Source: JBGRQA01 sp041725895
Lineage (GTDB): Bacteria > Bacteroidota > Bacteroidia > Bacteroidales > Marinifilaceae
Length of the DNA stretch: 18,502 bases
Assembly: GCA_041725895.1 (NCBI GenBank)
Contig: JBGRQA010000055.1
Coordinates: 1-18,502, forward strand
Direction of reading: 5' to 3'
Positions 1 to 7,424 of this stretch are shown here, piece by piece; within the stretch, counting starts at the first letter, position 1; each line of letters opens with the position of its first letter. A model generated the notes under the pieces. The model searched no databases. It saw nothing but the letters and a program-made list of their open reading frames with translations, and had not been told where the DNA came from. Made by a program: the position numbers and the translations under genes.

Positions 1-662
1 CAGGTCATGTATTCAATTCCTGATTTCATGGTTGATGGCTTTAGCTCCCCCTTGATACAGTAGGATGCGAAAATATTTCCCATGGTGGAATCTTCCCAAC
101 CGGGAACCACAATGGGCAGGTTCTTTTCCGCAGCCGCCAGCATCCAGCTGTTCTTCGGATCAATCTCGTAGTACTGCTCCAATACGCCGGACAAGAGCAT
201 CTTGTACATATACTCGTGAGGGAAATACCGCTCTCCTTTGGCCTCGGCATCCTTCCATATGTCGTGAATATGTCCCTGCAATCGTCGGAAAGCCTCCTCT
301 TCGGGAATACAAGTATCGGTTACACGATTCAATCCCTGCTCCAGTAGAGCCCATTCCTGCTGAGGTGTTAAATCACGGTAGTGAGGTACTCTTTTGTAAT
401 GAGAATGAGCAACCAAATTCATGATATCTTCCTCCAGGTTGGCTCCTGTACAAGTGATAATTTGCACTTTGTCCTGGCGAATCATTTCAGCAAGTGAACG
501 CCCCAATTCTGCAGTACTCATCGCACCAGCTAAGGTTATCATCATCTTCTTTCCTTCAGCAAGATGTTTTTCATAGCCCTTGGCAGCATCCACCAGGGCG
601 GCTGAATTGAAGTGTCTATAGTGCTCTAAAATGAATTTTGAAACAGGTCCTTTATTTTTCAT
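1..662 (-). CDS. Deoxyhypusine synthase family protein, 3' end cut off by the window
   Basis: The frame opens at ATG 662-660 and stays open to the window edge, giving about 220 residues beginning MKNKGPVSKFILEHYRHFN. Recognisable DHS-family segments include LAGAMSTAELG (about 44-54), TGANLEED (about 73-80) and the run around VVPGWEDSTMGN (about 186-197). In eukaryotes DHS moves an aminobutyl group from spermidine to eIF5A using NAD. Bacteria lack eIF5A, and bacterial relatives are suspected of acting on free polyamines, for example making homospermidine; that is inference here. The start overlaps the end of speB by 11 bp, so the gene is the third of a speA-speB-dhs operon and is probably translationally coupled. 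The catalytic lysine region lies beyond the window, so activity cannot be judged. The family assignment is firm; the substrate is not. Confidence 0.9.
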   Translation of the reverse strand, partial: MKNKGPVSKFILEHYRHFNSAALVDAAKGYEKHLAEGKKMMITLAGAMSTAELGRSLAEMIRQDKVQIITCTGANLEEDIMNLVAHSHYKRVPHYRDLTPQQEWALLEQGLNRVTDTCIPEEEAFRRLQGHIHDIWKDAEAKGERYFPHEYMYKMLLSGVLEQYYEIDPKNSWMLAAAEKNLPIVVPGWEDSTMGNIFASYCIKGELKPSTMKSGIEYMT

Positions 663-1506
663 GATTATCGAATTTGTAACTTAAAAGTTTGTAATACAAT
701 TTGGCAGCTAAGAAATCGGGGGCTTTCTGACCTGCTTGTGGTGCCAATTCCACAATGTCAAACCCCACAACATTTTTGTTTTGAAATACCTTTCGTAAGT
801 ATCGAATAACCATGTACCAATCCAGTCCCCCGGGTTCCGGAGTTCCGGTTGATGGCATAATGGAAGGATCAAACACATCCAGGTCAATGGTGATATAAAC
901 ATTATCGGTCATCAAGTCCACGGATTGATACATCCAATCCCATTGGCCATGTATATTCTCTGCCAAGAAGCATTTTTCTTGACACACAAAAGGCTGTTCA
1001 GATTTATCCATACTTCGGATCCCCACTTGTATGAGGTTTGTATTCCTACTTGCATCATGTACCGCACAAGCATGATTAAAAGGCGTTCCATCGTATTCAG
1101 GACGAAGGTCGGCATGAGCGTCCAATTGTAAAACTGTTAAATTAGGATACTTTTCGTAGAATGCTTTTATAATGCCAATGCTTACCGAATGTTCGCCACC
1201 AAAAAAAGTTGGAAATTTTCCTGAGTTCAAAATCTCCTTGCTCTTGTTGTAAACTTCCTCTACCATTGCTTCAGGAGACAAAAAGTCAGAAATGTCAGGC
1301 GGAATGTGAATCCCTGTTTTATAGACTTCTGAATTGGTCTCGATATCGTACAACTCCATATTCTCCAGAGCGTTTAAAAAAGCTGGAAAAGCCTTGTCGG
1401 CCCCTTTGCCCCAGGTACTGGTTCCATCGTATGGGATGGATTGTAACAATGTTTTTGCATTGTCATAGGTGCAATATTGCTCCTCTATTCCTGCAAACTT
1501 TCTCAT
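652..1506 (-). CDS. speB: Agmatinase-type ureohydrolase (arginase/agmatinase family)
   Basis: This 284-residue protein has the complete dimanganese signature of the ureohydrolase fold: GGEHS (His106), DAHAD (Asp129, His131, Asp133) and DLDVFDPS (Asp208, Asp210, Asp213). The family hydrolyses a guanidino group to urea. With arginine decarboxylase encoded directly upstream, the best substrate is agmatine, giving putrescine in the cytosol. Length is close to the family norm of about 300. The ATG overlaps the speA stop in an ATGA arrangement (1503-1506), and the 3' end overlaps the following DHS-family gene by 11 bp, so the three are almost certainly one transcript. Sequence alone cannot fully exclude guanidinobutyrase or another guanidino substrate; context makes agmatinase much the most likely. 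Confidence 0.92.
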   Translation of the reverse strand: MRKFAGIEEQYCTYDNAKTLLQSIPYDGTSTWGKGADKAFPAFLNALENMELYDIETNSEVYKTGIHIPPDISDFLSPEAMVEEVYNKSKEILNSGKFPTFFGGEHSVSIGIIKAFYEKYPNLTVLQLDAHADLRPEYDGTPFNHACAVHDASRNTNLIQVGIRSMDKSEQPFVCQEKCFLAENIHGQWDWMYQSVDLMTDNVYITIDLDVFDPSIMPSTGTPEPGGLDWYMVIRYLRKVFQNKNVVGFDIVELAPQAGQKAPDFLAAKLYYKLLSYKFDNHEK

Positions 1507-2912
1507 TTCTTTTTGTATCCCAAAAGTTTAAACATTTCCTCAGCCGATTGCTCGTTACGATATACATAGTCAAAGAAATTCCCTTTTTCATCCCGATCTA
1601 TAATTACATGCTTGGGAGAAGGGATCAAACAATGTTTTATTCCACCATAACCACTTATGGAGTCTTGGTAGGCTCCCGTATGAAAAAAACCAACGTATAA
1701 GGGGTCTTTTTCCTCATTCGAGTAATTAGGTAATAATACTTCCTGATTTAAATCTTCAGAGTTATAGTAATCCGAATGGTCACAGCTAATGCCGCCAATA
1801 TTAATTCTTTTGTATTCGTTGTTCCATTTGTTAATGGGTAGAAGAATGAATTTTTCATGAATTGACCAGGCATCAGGTATGGTATTCATTAAACTGTTAT
1901 CAATGATATACCAGGATTCGGTGTCATTTTGTTGCTTTTGTTCCAATACTTTAAAAATGATTGCACCACTTTCCCCAACTGTATATTTCCCAAATTCTGT
2001 ATAAATATTGGGTTCTGGAATATTTTCCTTAACACATGCATCCTTAATGTTGGCTACGATCTCATTTATCATGTACTCGTAGTTGTATTCAAAACCTAAA
2101 TGATTTCGAATGGGGAAGCCTCCACCCAGGTTAAATGAATTCAGAGTTTCACAATTTTTCTTTAATTCAGTGTATACCTTTATGGCTTTCTGAAATTCGC
2201 CCCAGTAGTACAAACTGTCCTTAATACCTGAGTCTACAAAAAAATGAAGCATTTTAAGCTCAAAATTGGGATTTCCTTGTATCTCATTTTTATAAAAATC
2301 GAGAATTTCAACATCGCGAATTCCCAAACGTGAAGTATAGTAGGCCGATTGAGACTCCTCGTTTATAGCCATTCGGATACCAATCTTCACAATATTATTT
2401 TTAAGAATTGCATTTAGTCGCTTTAATTCATTAACACTGTCGAAAATAATGATGGAGTTCTTAAATCCGAATTTCTGTAATTTCAGAATCTTTCGTAGGT
2501 ATTCATCAGTTTTATAACCATTATGAACGATTTCTCTGTCAAGATCAATTTTTCCTTCTTTATGAAGTTTTAGAATTAAGTCGATATCAAACGCGGAGGA
2601 AGTCTCCAGGTTAACGTTGTGTTTTAAAGCTTCGCCTATAACATGGGCAAAATGATTGCATTTGGTGCAGTAACAATAATGGTAGCTTCCACTATAATTA
2701 TGCTTTTTGATCGCCCTGTTAAATAGGTTACGTGCTTTTTTGATTTGGTCACCAACTTTTGGGAGGTAAAAGAATCGGAACGGTGTACCATGTTTTTCAA
2801 TAAGATACTTTAAAGAGATACCCTGGAAGGTAAGGTAGCCATCTCTTAAGTCAAAGCCTTCCTGAGGGAAGTAATAGCTTTGCTCAATCAAATCAAAATA
2901 AGTGTTTTTCAT
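1503..2912 (-). CDS. speA: Arginine decarboxylase, PLP-dependent, alanine-racemase fold (group IV)
   Basis: The 469-residue protein belongs to the fold III PLP decarboxylases that include biosynthetic arginine and diaminopimelate decarboxylases. The Schiff-base lysine is probably Lys84 in YCYCTKCNHF. Other landmarks are a glycine loop GGGFP (263-267), Glu306 in EFGKY where related enzymes have an EPGR-type segment, and Cys377 with Asp378 and Asp381 in ISCDHSDYY, matching the C-terminal Cys/Asp motif that completes the site across the dimer. It is far shorter than proteobacterial SpeA (about 630-660) but has the size I associate with the Bacteroidota arginine decarboxylase group. Coupling by ATGA to the agmatinase gene supports arginine to agmatine as the reaction. 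It is first in its operon, after a 337-bp intergenic region. Diaminopimelate or carboxynorspermidine decarboxylase are less likely because of the neighbours. Confidence 0.9.
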   Translation of the reverse strand: MKNTYFDLIEQSYYFPQEGFDLRDGYLTFQGISLKYLIEKHGTPFRFFYLPKVGDQIKKARNLFNRAIKKHNYSGSYHYCYCTKCNHFAHVIGEALKHNVNLETSSAFDIDLILKLHKEGKIDLDREIVHNGYKTDEYLRKILKLQKFGFKNSIIIFDSVNELKRLNAILKNNIVKIGIRMAINEESQSAYYTSRLGIRDVEILDFYKNEIQGNPNFELKMLHFFVDSGIKDSLYYWGEFQKAIKVYTELKKNCETLNSFNLGGGFPIRNHLGFEYNYEYMINEIVANIKDACVKENIPEPNIYTEFGKYTVGESGAIIFKVLEQKQQNDTESWYIIDNSLMNTIPDAWSIHEKFILLPINKWNNEYKRINIGGISCDHSDYYNSEDLNQEVLLPNYSNEEKDPLYVGFFHTGAYQDSISGYGGIKHCLIPSPKHVIIDRDEKGNFFDYVYRNEQSAEEMFKLLGYKKK

Positions 2913-3183
2913 CTATGTAGTCATAAAAAAATAAGTATTATTTGTAATTCCCTAAATAAATTTTAAGTGTAAGTCGTAGGGTAGTGTATTAGTTTGTGGT
3001 GAAATATTGGGTAACTAGAAATTCAAGTTATGAATAGTTGCTTTTTTTAATAACGACTACTGTATTGCCATTGTTAATATTCGGATTCTCAGGTCGATAT
3101 TATGATGTTTGCTATGCCTCAAAATTGTTTTCCTTAAAACAAAATAATCAGCTCGATGTTTAATTACAATTCATTAAAATTGA
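2913..3183. other. Intergenic leader upstream of speA
   Basis: This A+T-rich stretch separates speA from the terminator of the upstream gene and must hold the promoter of the speA-speB-dhs operon. I see no convincing Bacteroidota-type promoter (TTTG about 19 bases before TAnnTTTG) in the minus orientation. A perfect 7-bp stem with a 4-base loop lies at 3125-3142 (TTGTTTT/AAAACAA). Two similar 12-mers, CAGGTCGATATT (3090-3101) and CAGCTCGATGTT (3149-3160), are candidate binding sites, but two such copies could be chance. No RNA gene or ORF is supported. Confidence 0.4.
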
Positions 3184-3218
3184 AAAGGGGGCTGATTTGA
3201 ATAACAAACCACCCCTTT
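3184..3218 (-). terminator. Intrinsic-terminator-like hairpin after the PepSY-like gene
   Basis: Read on the minus strand, AAAGGGGTGGTTTG (3218-3205) pairs with CAAATCA, then CCCCTTT (3199-3184), around a TTATT loop. This gives 14 base pairs with one G-T wobble and a two-base bulge. The stem ends in a run of T and is followed by a T-rich stretch. It sits 32 bp past the stop codon of the 153-residue gene and before the speA leader, so it probably separates the two transcripts. Confidence 0.65.
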
Positions 3219-3249
3219 ACCTTCCTAACAAAAATATTTACATGCAAAG

Positions 3250-3711
3250 CTATTCTTCATCTTCCTCATCGTTTACGGTTAATACAATCTTTTTAAAGTT
3301 CAATATCTTTCCTGACTTTAATACATTAACCAAATAATTTTCCTCTTCTGTTCCAATGGTGATTCTAAAGAATTTCTCATCAGTATTGTTTTCAACCCGA
3401 TAAGCATTTTCAATATTGTAATCATCAAATTTCTCAGTTAGTGCATTCAATACCACATCGGTAATCTCATCAGAATAGATGTTGGTTGCGGTTTCAACCC
3501 ATTCCCCTTTGGATGTGAAAAGTGCGATGATTAAGTCTTCCTCAAGATAAAAGGTCGCTTCAAATAAGCCATTTTGAATTTCCCAGGTAACATCCTCGGC
3601 TAATTCAAATTTATGTTCGAAATTTTCTTTCACTAGTTTGGGTACAACAGGACCTTCGCCATAAACAGTGAATGCAAACAAAACCAAAAGAATAGATAGT
3701 ACTTTTTTCAT
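3250..3711 (-). CDS. Secreted PepSY-like (DUF2874-type) small acidic protein
   Basis: The 153-residue product starts with a clear Sec signal peptide (MKKVLSILLVLFAFTVYG, cleavage near residue 18-20) and has no further membrane segment, so it should be periplasmic or exported. The mature part has two similar halves: an 'F...ED..WE..NG.FEATF......ALF...GEWVETATNI' block (about 30-80), then a second block whose strands read FFRITIGTEEENYLVNVLKSGKI. This repeat pattern is typical of Bacteroidota PepSY-like proteins (PF11396 type). It is strongly acidic and ends in an acidic tail (NDEEDEE). The biochemical role of such proteins is not established. Polyamines are cations and the neighbours are polyamine genes, but a link to them would be speculation. 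A hairpin terminator follows, so the gene is not part of the speA operon. Confidence 0.85.
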   Translation of the reverse strand: MKKVLSILLVLFAFTVYGEGPVVPKLVKENFEHKFELAEDVTWEIQNGLFEATFYLEEDLIIALFTSKGEWVETATNIYSDEITDVVLNALTEKFDDYNIENAYRVENNTDEKFFRITIGTEEENYLVNVLKSGKILNFKKIVLTVNDEEDEE

Positions 3712-3785
3712 TTTTTCTTAGTTTTTAAATTCATACATCATTTAGATGCACGGATAAATTAAAAGTCACATAATGCACACTCACT

Positions 3786-5327
3786 TTAATTATTTTTCTG
3801 GTTGTTTTTTTTCATTCTAATTTGGTACAGGTCCGTTCGCCTATCTTTTAGGTTACGCAGGGTGCCAAATTCATGTACTTCTTTAAGTAAGGATAAGTCC
3901 AAATCTGCTATAATTGGCATCTCTGTATTGGGGGTTGCTTCAGCAATGATTGCATCTGGTGGAAAAGCAAAGTCGGAGGGACAAAAAATCCCCGATTGTG
4001 CATACTGTACGTCCATGTTGCTTACTTTGGGCAAATTGCCTACACATCCGGCTATGGCAACGTAACATTCATTTTCGATGGCCCGGGCCTGGGCACATCG
4101 TCGAATTCTGTAATATGCATTCTTCGAATCCGTTAAAAATGGGACAAATAGAATTTGCATTCCTGCTTGTGCATAGATCCTCGATAACTCAGGAAATTCA
4201 ACATCATAACAAATTAATATCCCAATCTTTCCGCAGTCCGTTTCAAAAATTTTCACCTTATCTCCTCCACTCATCCCCCAGTAATTGGCTTCTGAGGGAG
4301 TTGGGTGAATTTTGAAATAGGAATCCCAGGTACCATCTCTACGGCAGAGAAAAGAGACTGCTCTAAGGTGGTTTTGCTCCATAATGGGCATGCTTCCCGA
4401 AATGATGTTTACATTGTATTTAATAGCAAACTCTGTAAATTTTTTTCGAAGCATAGAGGTATAATCGGCTAATTTTCGAATGGCCACCGACTCTCCAAGA
4501 TGATCAAATTCTGCCATCAAGGGTGCGTGGAACATTTCCGGTAAAAGAATAAAATCGGTTTGATAACGGCTCAAGGAGTCTATAAAATATTCAACCTGTT
4601 CAATCAGGCGGTCAACATCTTCAAAAGAACGCATTTGCCATTGAACCAGCCCCAATCTTACAGTGGTTTTGGGAACATTTATCAGTTCTTCTTTTTCCTG
4701 GTAGTAGATGTTATTCCACTCCAAAAGTGTTGCAAACTCTTTCGATTCTACATCTCCTGGTAAATACCCTTTTAGGACTTTTTTTACATGAAAATCATTG
4801 GAAAGCTGAAACCAAAGTACAGGATCATAGATTTCTCTTCGTTTCACCTTTTCAATGTATTCTCTGGGAGTTAATTGATCAGCATATTCTACATAACCTG
4901 GAATTCTTCCTCCAGCAATAATTGATTGTAGGTTAAGGTTTTCACATAACTCCTTTCGGGCATCATATAATCTTCGGCCCAGTCGCATATCCCTGTATTC
5001 CGGATGTACCAAAACTTCCAGCCCGTAAAGAACATTACCTTTGGGAGTGTGGGTCGAAAATTTATAATTCCCGGTAACTTGCTTATAGGTATGTTGATGG
5101 CCAAACTTTTTATAATCCACAATGATTGACAAGGCACATGCTACAACCTTCCCGTTTACAAGTACACATAGTTGTCCTTCAGGGAAAACTTCGAGCAGGC
5201 TTTTCAAATCGGAGCGCGACCAGTATTGCCCTCCTAGTCCTGAATAGGCTTCTACCGAGGCCTCTTTTAAAGCCAGGTAGTCCTCATATTTAAGGTGGCG
5301 CAGTTCAATTAGCGTGGAAGCGTTCAT
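3786..5327 (-). CDS. Fused GNAT acetyltransferase / carbon-nitrogen hydrolase (nitrilase superfamily)
   Basis: The 513-residue protein has two domains. Residues about 5-175 are a GNAT-type N-acetyltransferase, with the acetyl-CoA-binding stretch VHPEYRDMRLGRRLYD (107-122). Residues about 222-485 are a nitrilase-superfamily amidohydrolase with the full Glu-Lys-Cys triad: Glu264 in LLPEMF, Lys339 in SYFKIHP and Cys373 in LICYDVEFPE. It should therefore cleave or condense an amide C-N bond in the cytosol. This fusion is a known architecture in bacteria, but its substrate is not known to me. The hydrolase half is related to N-carbamoylputrescine amidase, and the polyamine neighbourhood suggests an acylated or carbamoylated amine as substrate (inference). 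The start at ATG 5327-5325 is the first in frame after the 143-bp gap that holds a large inverted repeat. Confidence 0.88.
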   Translation of the reverse strand: MNASTLIELRHLKYEDYLALKEASVEAYSGLGGQYWSRSDLKSLLEVFPEGQLCVLVNGKVVACALSIIVDYKKFGHQHTYKQVTGNYKFSTHTPKGNVLYGLEVLVHPEYRDMRLGRRLYDARKELCENLNLQSIIAGGRIPGYVEYADQLTPREYIEKVKRREIYDPVLWFQLSNDFHVKKVLKGYLPGDVESKEFATLLEWNNIYYQEKEELINVPKTTVRLGLVQWQMRSFEDVDRLIEQVEYFIDSLSRYQTDFILLPEMFHAPLMAEFDHLGESVAIRKLADYTSMLRKKFTEFAIKYNVNIISGSMPIMEQNHLRAVSFLCRRDGTWDSYFKIHPTPSEANYWGMSGGDKVKIFETDCGKIGILICYDVEFPELSRIYAQAGMQILFVPFLTDSKNAYYRIRRCAQARAIENECYVAIAGCVGNLPKVSNMDVQYAQSGIFCPSDFAFPPDAIIAEATPNTEMPIIADLDLSLLKEVHEFGTLRNLKDRRTDLYQIRMKKNNQKNN

Positions 5328-5361
5328 GGTCAGTTAATTTGATGTTTCAGTTACAAAGGAA

Positions 5362-5441
5362 AACAGGGCAAAAGCAAAATTTGTGACCATGTGTATGTTA
5401 TTATTAATGGTGGGAAACTTCCCTTTTGCTAATGCCCTGTT
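5362..5441. repeat. Long inverted repeat between the second DHS-family gene and the GNAT/hydrolase gene
   Basis: AACAGGGCAAAAGCAAAA (5362-5379) and TTTTGCTAATGCCCTGTT (5424-5441) are 18-base arms that pair with only two mismatches, around a 44-base loop. The loop itself contains a near-palindrome, GGGAAACTTCCC. It lies 30 bp after the stop of the DHS-like gene and 35 bp before the GNAT/hydrolase start, on the transcribed side of both. On the minus strand the second arm is followed by TTTTCC, so it could end or regulate transcription. The loop is long for a simple terminator. A remnant of a small repeat element is an alternative. Confidence 0.6.
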
Positions 5442-5470
5442 CGGGTCTGATATCTAGAATTAAAGCACTG

Positions 5471-6496
5471 TTACGAATTATTTTGGAACAGATTTTGAAA
5501 CCCTTTTCTGCCTCTTTTTTTCCACACCCCCGAATGGTAGGCATAGCTGATAATCAGAGGTACAACTGTGGTTGCTTCCGCAAATACCATTTGTTCATTT
5601 CGTGGCTCAATGCAACCCCAGGAAATGGCCTCGGTTAGAGGAGAGGAGGAACAAGCCCCATCACGTGCGTCAGCTACAGTGATTTGAACGGCATATTTGT
5701 GCTTTGGGGCCTGTTCTCCTAATACTTCTGCGCAGGTTATGGCATCCATTGCAAAATTCTTTGGTGCACCACCTCCTACAATAAAGAGCCCGGTAGAGCC
5801 GGCAGTAATTTTAATCTGTGTCAGTTCCCGAAAATCCTTTACACAATCAATGGATAGATGAGCGCTGGGATTTTCCCATTGATGTCGAACCAATCCGATA
5901 CCAGCGCGGCTATCGGCAAAGGCCGGGCAAATGATAGGAACATCGTTTTCATAGGCGGCACCAACAAGGGACTCTTCTTGAGGGTAATAGGTGGCCAAAT
6001 ATCGTCCCATTTCTAAAATGAATTCTCTTGAAGAATAAATGCCCGGGGGCAAGTTATCGGCAATTTCTTTTATGGTTTGGTCACATGCCTGTAGATCATC
6101 TTCATCTATATAGGTGTCATAAATTCTATTGATATAGTTTTCCCGTAGCCGTAGATCCGAAATTTCCGAACGCCCTTTGTAGTGAGAATTTCCTATGGCT
6201 TCAAAAAAATCCATATCAACAATGCTTGCCCCGGTGGCAACTATAGCATCCACCATATTGTAGCGAATCATATCCACATACAATTGTTTGCAGCCGGCAG
6301 CCATTGTACTCCCCGAAAGACAAAGGATAATACTACACTTTTGATCCCGTAGCATCTTCACAAAAAGGTCCGATGCAACAGCCAGTTGTCTTGAGGAGAA
6401 AGACATTTTACGCATCCCATTTACAATAGGGGTAGAATCAAACGACTTACAATCAATATGCTCTATTTTTTCTTGTAAGAGCTCTCTCTTTTTCAT
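5471..6496 (-). CDS. Second deoxyhypusine synthase family protein, atypical active site
   Basis: The 341-residue protein aligns over its length with DHS. Landmarks include an N-terminal LSGSTMAAG (60-68), IVATGASIVDMDFF (85-98), GGGAPKNF (241-248) and the C-terminal DGACSSSPLTEAISWGCIEP (279-298) followed by VFAEATTVVPLI (304-315). In human DHS the matching block reads EAVSWGKI, whose Lys329 carries the aminobutyl intermediate. Here that position is Cys295 (codon TGC at 5614-5612), while the neighbouring Ser-Trp-Gly and an upstream Glu289 are kept. The protein is clearly not a recent copy of the partial DHS-like gene at 1-662. It may be a polyamine enzyme using different chemistry, or a non-catalytic relative. 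It lies on the same strand as the GNAT/hydrolase gene, separated from it by 143 bp. Confidence 0.87.
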   Translation of the reverse strand: MKKRELLQEKIEHIDCKSFDSTPIVNGMRKMSFSSRQLAVASDLFVKMLRDQKCSIILCLSGSTMAAGCKQLYVDMIRYNMVDAIVATGASIVDMDFFEAIGNSHYKGRSEISDLRLRENYINRIYDTYIDEDDLQACDQTIKEIADNLPPGIYSSREFILEMGRYLATYYPQEESLVGAAYENDVPIICPAFADSRAGIGLVRHQWENPSAHLSIDCVKDFRELTQIKITAGSTGLFIVGGGAPKNFAMDAITCAEVLGEQAPKHKYAVQITVADARDGACSSSPLTEAISWGCIEPRNEQMVFAEATTVVPLIISYAYHSGVWKKRGRKGFQNLFQNNS

Positions 6497-6570
6497 GACT
6501 ATTTCTTATTAATAAACAATTTTCAACAAAACTGTAACGACAATTTCCCACCCCGTTCCCCTTCAGTCTC

Positions 6571-6630
6571 CCCATAATGAAATGGGTAAGGAGTAGCGGT
6601 TTTGTAGTCCTTTTGTTTGGCCGCCACTCC
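6571..6630 (-). other. Two adjacent hairpins between the sigma factor and DHS-like genes
   Basis: On the minus strand, GGAGTGGCGG (6630-6621) pairs with CCGCTACTCC (6599-6590) over ten base pairs including one G-T wobble, around a 21-base loop. The plus strand would have an A-C mismatch there, so folding favours the minus transcript. Immediately downstream, CCCAT and ATGGG (6571-6586) form a second small hairpin. No T-run follows, so this is not a classic intrinsic terminator. It could be a processed 3' end of the sigma factor message or a leader of the DHS-like gene. The rest of the 229-bp gap shows nothing recognisable. Confidence 0.4.
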
Positions 6631-6725
6631 CTGCTTTACGTTCAATATAGACCCGGTACTATATAACTCGTAAAACATATACCTTTTAACCAGGTCTTTA
6701 TAGGACAGTTTGGTTTTTTATTTTT

Positions 6726-7310
6726 CTATCCTGCATTTGCAACAAAAGCAAGTTGGTTCTCTACCTTTTGTTTGGCTCGTAAGAGCCGCATCTTTACTGC
6801 ACTGGTACTTAGTTTGAAGAATTGTTGCAATTCCTGTATGCTATTACCATCCAAATATTTCATTTTTAGCATTAATCTCTCTGTTTCGGATAGTTTGTCC
6901 ATTGCCTGAAGCATAAGAGCTTCTATTTCTAATTTTGTCTCCAAATCCTCAGCATCCTCATCCGGACGATAGCTCAGTTCACTCCCATCCAATTCAATAC
7001 TTTGCAGTTCCATTAATTTTTTGTTTTTACGACCTCGAGTAACCTCAATACAATGGTTATGAGTAATTCTATACAGCCAGGTTGAAAAACTGGCATCCCC
7101 ACGAAATGTTTTAAGCTTTTCAAAAGCTTTCATCAAAACTTCCTGGGCCAGATCCTGGGCTTCAACTTGATTTTTTGAAAAAGTAAAGCACTTGAATAGG
7201 ACCTTTTGAAAGTAACGCTCATATAGTACTCCAATAGAATATTGGTCACCCATTAGGTAATTTTGAATTAGCTGTTGGTCACTAAGATCAACTGTCCATC
7301 TGGTTTTCAT
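6726..7310 (-). CDS. RNA polymerase ECF-type sigma-70 factor
   Basis: From ATG 7310-7308 the protein is 194 residues, the usual size for an ECF sigma factor. Region 2 runs from about residue 10 to 90 with LYERYFQKVLFKCF, the EAQDLAQEVLMKAF helix and FSTWLYRITHNHCIE, which bind core polymerase and the -10 element. Region 4 (about 135-185) has LSETERLMLKMKYLDGNSIQELQQFF followed by the recognition helix STSAVKMRLLRAKQKVE. The open frame extends 44 codons upstream to 7442, but that part has no sigma-like sequence and is partly encoded by a short DNA repeat, so I prefer the internal start. No anti-sigma gene is adjacent: the next minus-strand gene downstream encodes a DHS-like protein. The regulon is unknown. 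Confidence 0.9.
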   Translation of the reverse strand: MKTRWTVDLSDQQLIQNYLMGDQYSIGVLYERYFQKVLFKCFTFSKNQVEAQDLAQEVLMKAFEKLKTFRGDASFSTWLYRITHNHCIEVTRGRKNKKLMELQSIELDGSELSYRPDEDAEDLETKLEIEALMLQAMDKLSETERLMLKMKYLDGNSIQELQQFFKLSTSAVKMRLLRAKQKVENQLAFVANAG

Positions 7311-7334
7311 TAGAACTGTCATTAATAGTTTATG

Positions 7335-7350
7335 GGAATAAAAATATTCC
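7335..7350. promoter_or_regulatory. Palindrome 25 bp upstream of the sigma factor start
   Basis: GGAATA and TATTCC flank four A residues, forming a 16-bp palindrome just before the preferred start codon. Its position in the expected promoter or 5' leader makes it an operator candidate. Six-base arms in A+T-rich DNA can arise by chance, so confidence is low. Confidence 0.3.
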
Positions 7351-7375
7351 AAAATGCAGTCTTGTCTATTCGTAA

Positions 7376-7424
7376 TTTTACCGCTTTTTATATCTCGGTA
7401 AAAAAGCCGATTCTCTCGGTAAAA
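7376..7424. promoter_or_regulatory. Three spaced copies of CGGTAAAA upstream of the sigma factor gene
   Basis: The motif occurs inverted at 7376-7383 (TTTTACCG) and direct at 7396-7403 and 7417-7424. The two direct copies extend to a 12-bp identity, TCTCGGTAAAAA (7393-7404 and 7414-7425). Start-to-start distances of 20 and 21 bp are close to two helical turns, which would place bound proteins on one face of the DNA. The block lies 66-114 bp upstream of the preferred start. A looser copy, CTCGGGTAAAA, occurs at 7711-7721 between the small basic ORF and the kinase gene. This looks like an operator array; the regulator is unknown. Confidence 0.45.

Noticed and set aside
1209..1700. Plus-strand open frame of 163 codons
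   Set aside because: It is antisense to the agmatinase and arginine decarboxylase genes, which have full catalytic motifs. The product is Cys/Phe/Leu-rich without a domain.
1503..2912. Diaminopimelate decarboxylase as the identity of the PLP enzyme
   Set aside because: The lysine segment and overall length fit the Bacteroidota arginine decarboxylase group, and translational coupling to an agmatinase supports arginine.
3229..3236. TATTTTTG on the minus strand as a promoter -7 box
   Set aside because: The matching -33 element is not at the required distance, and a terminator hairpin lies immediately downstream.
3950..4315. Plus-strand open frame of 121 codons
   Set aside because: It is antisense to the nitrilase domain, including the catalytic cysteine region, and has no domain of its own.
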